Below are positions 7,054 through 14,134 of a DNA stretch of 64,000 nt, one piece after another. Location of the stretch: the NCBI GenBank assembly GCA_026710825.1, contig JAPOQH010000055.1, forward strand, positions 1-64,000. Reading direction: 5' to 3'. The notes under the pieces are model-generated. The model ran no database searches, was not told the origin of the DNA, and worked only from the letters and a program-made list of their open reading frames with translations. Source of the stretch: Chloroflexota bacterium. Lineage in GTDB: Bacteria > Chloroflexota > Dehalococcoidia > Lucifugimonadales > UBA3495. Made by a program: the position numbers and the translations under genes. Each line of letters opens with the position of its first letter. Position 1 is the stretch's first letter.

Positions 7054-8349
7054 TCAAACGCGAACGCGGCTTATCATGGCGGCGGAGATGAGGCGGGTTG
7101 CGGCCATGACGAGGAATACGATGGGCCAGGGGCTGCCGGCCATGTCGAGGAGGACGCTGAAGATCAGCGCCTGTGCGCCAGCGTAGAGGTAGCCGTGGGC
7201 GTCGAGGACGCCGGCCCCGGTGCCGGCCATCTTGCGCCCGGAGAGGTCGACGGAGATGGTGGATATGAGGGACACTCCCATGCTGATGCCGCCCCACAGC
7301 ATCAGGGCCGCGCCGAGCCAGGCGTTGGACGGCGGGGCGAGGGCGATTGCCACCAGCGCGGCGGCGGAGAGGAAGCAGGACGCGATGACCAGCGGCCGGC
7401 GTCGGCTTCCCAGCAGCTTGTCGGAAATGACGCCGGACACCGGGGGCGCGATCAGGTAGCCCAAGGGCAGCAGGAAGGTGATGAGCACCGTCTGGGTGAT
7501 GTCCAGACCGCCGGCCTCGAAGTAGTACAGGGGAACCCAGGTGGTGAGGCCATAGCGGGCGACGTTCTCCAAACCCTTGACGTGGCAGGCGAGCTGGAAC
7601 CGGCTGTTGGTGAGGAGCAGCTTGTAGGGACCAAGCCCTTTGAGTTGGTCCTCGCTGACCGATTCGGGCTCGGCGGATATCGCGTCATCTTCGATGTACT
7701 CGGGCAGGTTGACGTCGCGGGGACGGTCGCGCGTCATAAAGTAGAAGGCCACTCCCAGCAACAGTATCATCAAGGGTGGATAACGGAAGGCGGCGCGCCA
7801 GCCCCATTCGGCGGCGACCCAACTGCTGAGCCACCACATGAGCAGCATCGCGCCGCCGGTCATGGTGCCGATGATCCCCATGGCGATACCGCGCTCGCGG
7901 CGGGGCCACCACTGGCTGATCATGCTGATCGCGGGGGACCAGCAGGCGGCGTTGACGAAACCGGCCAGACCCCAGGGGATGGCGAAGGTGACGGCAGAGG
8001 TTCCGAAGGAGGCGCCCCAGTTGAACACCGTGGTGAGTATCGCGCCCAGCATCACCCACAGGCGCAGTCCGTAGGCCTCGGCAAGGCGTCCATGCACCAG
8101 ATCCCCGAGCATGAAGCCCCACAGGAGCATGGCATTGATAATGCCGATCTCGATGTTGGTGAGAGCGAGGTCGTCCTTGATGAGGGGCGACGTGGGCCAG
8201 AAGTTGAACCGGCCGGTGTAGACGAAGAGGTAGAAGGCGCAGAACGAAATGAGCACCTGCCACTTCCACCGGTGGTAGCGGGGTGGCAGGTCGCCGTAGG
8301 CGACGGGGGTGGATTGGCGCGTTGCGTCGGGTTGTTGCGCTGCTGCCAT
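7054..8349 (-). CDS. MFS transporter, organophosphate-antiporter-like
   Basis: This 431-residue protein has about 12 hydrophobic segments and signatures like the GlpT/UhpT group: YTGRFNFWPTSPLIKDD in helix 1 and NAACWSPAISMISQWW after helix 4. I placed the start at ATG 8349 because the longer frame (to 8565) reads antisense of the VOC gene and has shadow composition. It may exchange a phosphorylated or carboxylated compound. It lies 73 bases downstream of the VOC gene on the same strand and is likely co-transcribed, suggesting a shared catabolic pathway. Confidence 0.85.
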   Translation of the reverse strand: MAAAQQPDATRQSTPVAYGDLPPRYHRWKWQVLISFCAFYLFVYTGRFNFWPTSPLIKDDLALTNIEIGIINAMLLWGFMLGDLVHGRLAEAYGLRLWVMLGAILTTVFNWGASFGTSAVTFAIPWGLAGFVNAACWSPAISMISQWWPRRERGIAMGIIGTMTGGAMLLMWWLSSWVAAEWGWRAAFRYPPLMILLLGVAFYFMTRDRPRDVNLPEYIEDDAISAEPESVSEDQLKGLGPYKLLLTNSRFQLACHVKGLENVARYGLTTWVPLYYFEAGGLDITQTVLITFLLPLGYLIAPPVSGVISDKLLGSRRRPLVIASCFLSAAALVAIALAPPSNAWLGAALMLWGGISMGVSLISTISVDLSGRKMAGTGAGVLDAHGYLYAGAQALIFSVLLDMAGSPWPIVFLVMAATRLISAAMISRVRV

Positions 8350-8422
8350 TGGGATCCGGGCAAATGAGAAGCCGCCGCCGCGGTTGGTACCGGCGACGGC
8401 GGCAGCGTGTGAATCGAGCGGG

Positions 8423-8902
8423 TTAGCGCTTGGTGAAAAGCAGATCCTTGGCCTCGCCCAGCAACTCGTCGTCGGAGCGGCTGAGGTCCAGCGGGTCGCC
8501 GTGGGGCTGGGGGACCGGGAAGCCGGTCTTGTAGTAGAGCTCCACGCGGTTGCCTTCGGGGTCAAAGAAGTACATACCGAATGCGTTGCCGTGGCTGACG
8601 ATCCGGTCGATGGTCACATTCTCCTCGTCGATGCGCGCCTTGAAATCGCGCATGTCCTGGATGGTCGGGACATGGAAGGAGATCTGCTGGATCACCTTGG
8701 CGTCGTCAGAGGTGACTCGACCTTCCATCAGCACGAACTCGTGGTGCTCGCCTACGGGATCGGAGCTGAGGAACACCATGCGGCGCTGCTCAAGGTCTTC
8801 GTCCGCGATCTGCAGCCCGAGGACACGGGTGTAGAAATCTCGCATATTCATCAGGTCGGTGGCGTAGATGCCAACGTGACCGAGTCCGCCGATCTGGGCC
8901 AT
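8423..8902 (-). CDS. VOC (glyoxalase / extradiol dioxygenase) family protein
   Basis: This 159-residue protein has two VOC repeats: GLGHVGIYATDLMNMRDFYT at residues 6-25 and QISFHVPTIQDMRDFKARI in the second half, ending with FFDPEGNRVELYY. The likely metal ligands are H9, the second-module His in SFHV, and the Glu of NRVELYY, matching type-I extradiol dioxygenases. The ring substrate cannot be named. It is the first gene of a two-gene unit with the MFS transporter and is divergent from a second MFS gene. Confidence 0.85.
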   Translation of the reverse strand: MAQIGGLGHVGIYATDLMNMRDFYTRVLGLQIADEDLEQRRMVFLSSDPVGEHHEFVLMEGRVTSDDAKVIQQISFHVPTIQDMRDFKARIDEENVTIDRIVSHGNAFGMYFFDPEGNRVELYYKTGFPVPQPHGDPLDLSRSDDELLGEAKDLLFTKR

Positions 8903-9012
8903 GATTTGCCTCCTGTATGGGTGGATTGGGGGTCGATGTTGTCGGCAACGTTAGTAGGTTAGGTTGGCGATGTCAAGATGGATTGGAACGGGCCGAGCAG
9001 ACGCTTACCGGT

Positions 9013-9042
9013 TTGACCGTTTTGGGGCGCGGTGCCTATAAT
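9013..9042 (+). promoter_or_regulatory. Promoter giving a near-leaderless MFS transcript
   Basis: TTGACC at 9013-9018 and a perfect TATAAT at 9037-9042 are separated by 18 bp. The expected transcription start (about 9049) lies 1-3 bases before the GTG start at 9051, and no Shine-Dalgarno sequence precedes that GTG. Confidence 0.7.
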
Positions 9043-9050
9043 CTTTCAAC

Positions 9051-10394
9051 GTGACAGATACAACGGACGACGCAGCGCGGCGACGGCCTCGCATCTTCTA
9101 CGGATGGTGGGTGGTCGTCGTTTCAAGTTTTGTGGGGATGTTCGGGAACGGGTCGATCTCCCAGGGGTTCCCGCGCTTCTTCACGCCGATACAGACCGAC
9201 CTGGGGCTGACTTCGGCGCAGATGTCGCTGGTGTTCAGCCTGGCGCGGGCAGAAGGCAGCGCCGGCGGGCCACTGATCGGATGGGCGGTGGACCGTTTTG
9301 GAGCGCGCCCGATGGTACTGGGCGGCGGATTGATGGTGGGCATCGGCACGATCCTGTTGTCGCGGGCGGACAGCTACTGGGAACTACTGGTTCTGTTCTC
9401 GGGCATCGTGTCGATGGGCAAGAGCGCCGGGTTCGGGCAGACGCTGATGGCCGCGGTGAACCAGTGGTTCATACGCCGGCGGTCGGTGGCGATGTCCACG
9501 CTGATGACGGCGTTCGCCGGCGGCGGGGCGTTCGTGGTGCTGCTGCTGAACGTTGGGATCCAGCAGTTGGGATGGAGGGACACGCTGCTGTGGACGGGAG
9601 TATTCATCCTGGCGATGACCATACCGGCGTCGATCTTCATCCGCAGCCGGCCGGAGGATATGGGGCTGCTGCCGGACGGCGACGTTCCGGAAGACGACAG
9701 CGCCGGCGGTGCGGCACGACGGAGGGCCGCCGCCAGCGAAGGGTTCACATTCAGGCAGGCGATTGCGACGCGCACGTACTGGATGATCATGATTGGGGCG
9801 ATCCTGCGTGTATCGGTGACCAACGGGATGCTGGTGCACGTGTTCCCGATCATGGCGTTGCGCGGGTTGTCGGAGAACGAGGCATCGGCGTGGGTGGCGG
9901 CGATGTTCTTCCTGGCGATACCGATGCGGTTCATCATGGGGGTAACGTCGGACAAGTTCCGTGGCAACGTGCTGCTGGCGGTGGGCATGGCGCTGGGCGC
10001 GGTCGGAATGGGAGGCTTGTGGATTGGGCCGGGCATTTTCGGGCTGCTGCTGTTCGTGGTGGGCATCGCGATCGTGGAAGGTATAACGTCGGTGAACTGG
10101 CTGATGCTGAGCGACTACTACGGTCGCGCGCGGTTCGCTACGCTGATGGGGTTCATGAGCCTGTTCATGAACGTGGGAATGTTCTTCTCGCCATGGGTTT
10201 CGGGCCTGGTCAGGGACGCGGTCGGAAATTACTACTGGGTGCTGGCTGTATTCACGCCGCTGTACCTGGTGAGCGCGGTGGCCTTCCTGTTCGCGACAAG
10301 GCCAAACCCGCCGGCGAGTTCGAGGCGGCGGTGGATCGGCACCGAGACGACGGGGTCGCCGCAACCGGCGGCCAGCAGCGGGGACGGCAACTAG
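9051..10394 (+). CDS. MFS transporter, OFA / monocarboxylate-like
   Basis: This 447-residue, 12-helix permease starts with the RIFYGWWVVVVSSF motif seen in oxalate-formate-antiporter and monocarboxylate-type members. It has the loop motif GWAVDRFGARP between helices 2 and 3. Two further permeases of the same kind are at 47234-48709 and 61361-62674 (GWYIVATCFF and GWFVVATCMF). The GTG start at 9051 directly follows a strong promoter, so translation is probably leaderless. The substrate is probably an organic acid anion, but is not determinable. Confidence 0.85.
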   Translation: MTDTTDDAARRRPRIFYGWWVVVVSSFVGMFGNGSISQGFPRFFTPIQTDLGLTSAQMSLVFSLARAEGSAGGPLIGWAVDRFGARPMVLGGGLMVGIGTILLSRADSYWELLVLFSGIVSMGKSAGFGQTLMAAVNQWFIRRRSVAMSTLMTAFAGGGAFVVLLLNVGIQQLGWRDTLLWTGVFILAMTIPASIFIRSRPEDMGLLPDGDVPEDDSAGGAARRRAAASEGFTFRQAIATRTYWMIMIGAILRVSVTNGMLVHVFPIMALRGLSENEASAWVAAMFFLAIPMRFIMGVTSDKFRGNVLLAVGMALGAVGMGGLWIGPGIFGLLLFVVGIAIVEGITSVNWLMLSDYYGRARFATLMGFMSLFMNVGMFFSPWVSGLVRDAVGNYYWVLAVFTPLYLVSAVAFLFATRPNPPASSRRRWIGTETTGSPQPAASSGDGN

Positions 10395-10433
10395 GCATCG
10401 GGCGCGTCGGGTGGCGGGGCGGCGTTTGGTATC

Positions 10434-10697
10434 ATGGGCACGCTGCGGTCGAGGCATCAGCGGACGCTGGAGCGGATATTCACCAGGCCGACGCCATCGG
10501 ACATACGGTGGTCTGAAGTGGTTTCTCTGATGAGGGCGTTAGATGTTGAAATTTCGGAACTGGCGGGTTCGCGAGTACTGCTCAGGAAAAGCTCAGTCCG
10601 AGTAGTCGTTCATCGGCCGCATCCAGGCCCGAATTTGAAGCCTTCATCAGTACAGACAGTCGCCAGATTTCTTGATCAACTCGGAGCGGGATCATGA
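10434..10697 (+). CDS. hicA: HicA-like toxin
   Basis: This 87-residue protein matches the HicA mRNA-interferase fold of the type with RHxRTLERIFxRP at the start and a FHRPHP-like end (here VVVHRPHPGP, about residues 55-64), where the His is the likely catalytic residue. RWSEVVSLMRALDVEI is the first helix. It overlaps the downstream hicB by 4 bp (ATGA at 10694-10697). Known HicA proteins cleave mRNA and are neutralised by HicB. All typical blocks are present, so the toxin may be active. Confidence 0.85.
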   Translation: MGTLRSRHQRTLERIFTRPTPSDIRWSEVVSLMRALDVEISELAGSRVLLRKSSVRVVVHRPHPGPNLKPSSVQTVARFLDQLGAGS

Positions 10698-10948
10698 GGA
10701 CGATTCAATACAAAGGGTATGTGGCGGAGTTCGAATACGACGACGAGTCAAAACTCACCTGCGGGTCTGTCGCAAATACCGAACCGTATCCCATAGTCGC
10801 GTTCGAGCTACCGGAAGGGTATGACGTGTACCGGGAGTTTCAGATATCCGTTGACGTGTACTTAGAATCGTGCGCCGAGGATGGCCTAGAGCCACTGCCG
10901 CCACTACCCTACGCAAGCAAGCAGCAAGATGACGCTTTGGCTGTATAG
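10694..10948 (+). CDS. hicB: HicB-like antitoxin, C-terminally truncated
   Basis: This 84-residue protein has the HicB partial RNase-H-like domain (YKGYVAEFEYDDESKL, YREFQISVDVYLESC). The segment after EPLPPLP is short and unlike the usual GKFxLRxxPELH plus ribbon-helix-helix DNA-binding tail. It therefore looks able to bind HicA but not the operator. It overlaps hicA by 4 bp. A second HicB domain follows immediately at 10991, fused to an acetyltransferase. Confidence 0.8.
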   Translation: MRTIQYKGYVAEFEYDDESKLTCGSVANTEPYPIVAFELPEGYDVYREFQISVDVYLESCAEDGLEPLPPLPYASKQQDDALAV

Positions 10949-10990
10949 CGACGTCGCTCAACCCTTCCGCAATATCGGAGTCAGTCCACG

Positions 10991-11839
10991 ATGGAAAACA
11001 TGATGGAATACAAGGGCTACATCGCGGCCGTCGCGTATGACGACGCGACGCAAGCCCTGTATGGAACGGTGGTCAACGCTCGTCCGGCTTTTTCAACAGT
11101 GTTTGAAGCCACGGATGTGAAGCAGTTGAGGAAAGAGTTTGAGATTTCGGTGGATGCTTATCTGAGTCGGTGCAAGGAGGAAAAGATCGAGCCGACGAAG
11201 CCGTTCTACGGGAAACTGCAGAGTTCGGCCGCCGAGATCGACACTGACATCATGGATGCGCAGCCAATCGTGTTGGTGGGCGAGCATGTGCGGATGGAGC
11301 CCATCGGGCAGCAGCACTCGATGGATCTATACGAGGTCGGGAAAGACGAGTCAATCTGGCGGTATCTGCCGCGTCCGGCTTTCAAGGATCTGGAGGACTC
11401 GCGGGCGTGGATCGAGAGTTGCATAGACCGGCGCGAGAGGGGCCTTGATATCCAGTTTGCGGTGGTGCACGGGGCAGAGGAACGGGCCATCGGGTCAACG
11501 GGTTACCTGGACATTGATCGGCCCAACCGGGCGCTGGAAATCGGCATGACCTGGTACGGCGTGGATTACCAGCGCACGGCCGTCAACACGGAGTGCAAGT
11601 ACCTGATGCTCCGTCACGCGTTTGATGACCTGGGCGCCTTGCGAGTTTGCCTGAAGACCGATCACCGAAACGAGCGGTCGCAGCGGGCCATCGAGCGCAT
11701 CGGAGCCTTGCGTGATGGGGTGCTGCGAAACCATCGCATCGCGTGGGACGGGGCGAACCGGCACTCGGTGTACTACAGCATCATCGACAGCGAGTGGCCG
11801 GGAGTGAAGGCGCGGCTGGAGGAGAGGCTGGCTGCGTAA
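10991..11839 (+). CDS. HicB-domain / GNAT acetyltransferase fusion
   Basis: This 282-residue protein has two parts. Residues 1-76 are a HicB domain (MEYKGYIAAVAYDD, LRKEFEISVDAYLSRC, ending KPFYGKL, exactly where HicB normally continues into its DNA-binding tail). Residues 88-282 are a RimJ/RimL-type GNAT (VRMEPIGQQHSMDLYEV at the start, RTAVNTECKYLML for acetyl-CoA binding, RNERSQRAIERIGALRDG). The GNAT half is closely related to the stand-alone gene 11871-12470. The ATG at 11252 could give the GNAT alone, but lacks a clear ribosome site. It may be a two-domain regulator or a recent in-frame gene fusion. Confidence 0.8.
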   Translation: MENMMEYKGYIAAVAYDDATQALYGTVVNARPAFSTVFEATDVKQLRKEFEISVDAYLSRCKEEKIEPTKPFYGKLQSSAAEIDTDIMDAQPIVLVGEHVRMEPIGQQHSMDLYEVGKDESIWRYLPRPAFKDLEDSRAWIESCIDRRERGLDIQFAVVHGAEERAIGSTGYLDIDRPNRALEIGMTWYGVDYQRTAVNTECKYLMLRHAFDDLGALRVCLKTDHRNERSQRAIERIGALRDGVLRNHRIAWDGANRHSVYYSIIDSEWPGVKARLEERLAA

Positions 11840-11870
11840 GTTCCGATATCCAATCCAATTTGACGCCGAG

Positions 11871-12470
11871 GTGATTGCCATGATGGACCCGCAACCGATA
11901 ATCCTGAGCGGCCAGAACGTGCGCCTGGAACCCATTGGACAGCAGCACGCGGAAAGCCTGTACGAATTCGGCCAGGAAGAAGACATCTGGCGCTACCTCA
12001 CCGGGGGGCCGTTCACCAGCCTGGAGCACACTCGGGAATGGGTGGACATGTGCATGGGGCGCAACAAAACGGGGGCGCGGTTGCAGTTCGCGGTGATTCA
12101 CCTGGGCGACAACCGGGCCATCGGAACAACGGGCTACTCGGACATTGACCGTCCCAACCGGGCGGTGGAAATCGGGATGACCTGGTATGGAGCGCCATAC
12201 CGTCGCACCGCCGTGAACACGGAGTGCAAATACCTGCTGATGCGCCACGCCTTTGAGGATCACGACGCGCTGCGGGTGTGCCTCAAGGCCGACCACCGCA
12301 ACGAGCGGTCGCAACGGGCGATCCAGCGGATCGGCGGCGTGCAGGAGGGCGTGCTGAGGAACCACCGCATTGCCAAGGACGGGGTGAACCGGCATTCGGT
12401 CTATTTCAGCATCATCGACAGCGAGTGGCCGGACGTGAAGGAACGGCTCGAAGGGATGATGAGGCGGTAG
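11871..12470 (+). CDS. GNAT family N-acetyltransferase (RimJ/RimL type)
   Basis: This protein of 195-199 residues is related to the GNAT half of the preceding fusion (both share EPIGQQH near the start and RTAVNTECKYL in the acetyl-CoA region). The start is GTG 11871 or ATG 11880/11883. It is 31 bases downstream of the fusion gene on the same strand, so a tandem duplication of the GNAT is likely. It probably acetylates an amino group on a protein N-terminus, antibiotic or small molecule; the acceptor is unknown. No ribbon-helix-helix antitoxin partner is seen. Confidence 0.85.
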   Translation: MIAMMDPQPIILSGQNVRLEPIGQQHAESLYEFGQEEDIWRYLTGGPFTSLEHTREWVDMCMGRNKTGARLQFAVIHLGDNRAIGTTGYSDIDRPNRAVEIGMTWYGAPYRRTAVNTECKYLLMRHAFEDHDALRVCLKADHRNERSQRAIQRIGGVQEGVLRNHRIAKDGVNRHSVYFSIIDSEWPDVKERLEGMMRR

Positions 12471-12618
12471 CGGGCAGGCCGAGCCATGAGGTCCCGGCGT
12501 CGCGCCCATTTGCGCCGGGTGCGGTATGCGGGTATGATTACCGCCGTTCCGTGAAGTACTGGCTGCGCTGACGAGTTTGAGGACCGCGTCGCGCACCTTT
12601 CTGCGGGGCGCTGTCATA

Positions 12619-12647
12619 CTGACAGGGCCGCTATTGATTGCTATAAT
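12619..12647 (+). promoter_or_regulatory. Promoter of the molybdenum hydroxylase operon
   Basis: CTGACA (12619-12624, one mismatch to TTGACA) and a perfect TATAAT (12642-12647) lie 17 bp apart. A strong GGAGGAGGT ribosome site at about 12655-12663 precedes the ATG at 12668, so the leader is very short. Confidence 0.75.
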
Positions 12648-12667
12648 CTGCGCCGGAGGAGGTGCCC

Positions 12668-13543
12668 ATGCGAGCAATTGACTACCAAGCCCCCACATCC
12701 TTGAGCGAAGCCGTGTCCATCATGGCTGCCAACGGCGACCGAGCCCGGCCCCTGGCCGGCGGCACGGACGTCCTGGTCCAGCTACGCGGAGGCCGTCGCG
12801 AGGCCGACGTCGTGCTTGACACGAAGAAGATCCCCGAGCTGAACGGGCTGAATCTGAACGACAACGGATTGCAGCTCGGCGCTGCCGTTCCCTGCTTCCA
12901 GATCTACCAGAACTCCGCGGTCGCCGCCGCGTATCCCGGCCTGATCGACGCCGCCGGCATGATCGGCAGCATCCAGATCCAGGGCCGCGCGACCGTCGGC
13001 GGGAACCTGTGCAACGCCGCGCCGTCGGGAGACACCATCCCGCCGGTGATCACGCTGAGCGGCGAAGCACATATCAACGGACCAAACGGCTGGCGGACCA
13101 TGCCGGCGGAAAACTTCTGCACCGGCCCGGGTCGGAATGCGCTGGAAAACGGCGAACTCCTGGTGGCGATCCAGCTACCGGCGCCGGCAGCAAACTCTGG
13201 CACGGCCTACCTGCGGTTCATCCCGCGCAACGAGATGGACATCGCCGTGGCCGGCGTCTCCTCCACGGTGCAGCTTGACGCCTCCGGACAGACCATCCAG
13301 TCGGCGCGCATCGCGCTGGCATCGGTGGGACCGACGCCGATCCTGGCCACCGCCGCCGGCGACAGCCTCGCGGGGAAGGCCATTTCGGACGACGCGATTG
13401 CTGAAGCGGGCCAGTTGGCCAGCGAAGCCGCCACGCCGATTACCGACATGCGCGGCACCATCCGCCAGCGTCATCACCTGGTGGACGTGCTGACCCGCCG
13501 CACACTGAACATCGCCATCCGGCGCGCCCGAGGGGAGGAATAA
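12668..13543 (+). CDS. Molybdenum hydroxylase, FAD-binding medium subunit
   Basis: This 291-residue protein has both FAD-contact motifs of the CoxM/XdhB family: ARPLAGGTDVLVQL near residue 27 and TVGGNLCNAAPSGDT near residue 112. The C-terminal CO_deh_flav_C-like domain follows. ATG 12668 is preferred over GTG 12662 because of the GGAGGAGGT spacing. It passes electrons from the 2Fe-2S subunit to an acceptor through FAD. It is the first gene of a three-gene operon with the small and large subunits. Confidence 0.95.
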   Translation: MRAIDYQAPTSLSEAVSIMAANGDRARPLAGGTDVLVQLRGGRREADVVLDTKKIPELNGLNLNDNGLQLGAAVPCFQIYQNSAVAAAYPGLIDAAGMIGSIQIQGRATVGGNLCNAAPSGDTIPPVITLSGEAHINGPNGWRTMPAENFCTGPGRNALENGELLVAIQLPAPAANSGTAYLRFIPRNEMDIAVAGVSSTVQLDASGQTIQSARIALASVGPTPILATAAGDSLAGKAISDDAIAEAGQLASEAATPITDMRGTIRQRHHLVDVLTRRTLNIAIRRARGEE

Positions 13544-13545
13544 AT

Positions 13546-14025
13546 ATGCCCGGACTTGTCCACGTAACGACTACCATCAACGGCAACCAGACCGATTTTC
13601 TCTGTGAGCCGCGCCAGAGCCTCCTGGAGTGTCTGCGCGACGTCGTCGGCATGACCGGCTCCAAAGAGGGCTGCAACGACGGCAACTGCGGAGCCTGCAC
13701 GGTGAACATGGACGGGCGCATCGTCTGTTCGTGCCTGGTGCTGGGTGTTGAGGCCCAGGGCGCCGAGGTCAACACCATCGAAGGCGTGGCCTCTGCCGAG
13801 GGGTTGCACCCAATTCAGCAATCGTTCCTTGAGAACGCAGCCCTTCAGTGCGGAATCTGCACGCCGGGCTTTATCGTGGCCACCAAGGCGCTCCTGGAGG
13901 CCGAACCCGACGCCGACGAGGCGCGGATTCGCCACTGGCTGGCCGGCAACCTGTGCCGCTGCACCGGCTACGACAAGATCGTCCGCGCCGTGCTGGACGC
14001 CGGGGAGCGCATGCGGGCGGGTTAA
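13546..14025 (+). CDS. Molybdenum hydroxylase, 2Fe-2S small subunit
   Basis: This 159-residue protein has both clusters complete: C43, C48, C51 and C63 (plant-ferredoxin-type) and C102, C105, C137 and C139 (QCGICTPG and NLCRCTGY). AGGGGAGGA precedes ATG 13546, which starts 3 bases after the medium-subunit gene ends. It carries electrons from the Mo centre to FAD. Subunit order medium-small-large is typical of CO-dehydrogenase-like operons. Confidence 0.97.
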   Translation: MPGLVHVTTTINGNQTDFLCEPRQSLLECLRDVVGMTGSKEGCNDGNCGACTVNMDGRIVCSCLVLGVEAQGAEVNTIEGVASAEGLHPIQQSFLENAALQCGICTPGFIVATKALLEAEPDADEARIRHWLAGNLCRCTGYDKIVRAVLDAGERMRAG

Positions 14026-14084
14026 CCATTCGCTCCGCTGCCGACGGGCGCACAAAAACGTCGGCATAAGGATATGTTCCAAAC

Positions 14085-14112
14085 GTAGGGGCGAATGATT
14101 ATTCGCCCCTAC
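14085..14112. repeat. Intergenic palindrome, family A copy 3, inside an operon
   Basis: Arms GTAGGGGCGAAT and ATTCGCCCCTAC flank a GATT centre. It sits in the 109-base gap between the 2Fe-2S and large subunit genes, whereas the first two genes are only 2 bases apart. It would form a hairpin within the operon mRNA and could alter subunit ratios or mRNA stability. Confidence 0.9.
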
Positions 14113-14134
14113 ACTGCTAAAGAGGTGAGACAAA

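Noticed and set aside
7195..8367. 390-residue plus-strand frame over the MFS gene
   Set aside because: Gly/Asp/Ala-rich antisense composition, no motifs; the minus-strand MFS has 12 membrane segments.
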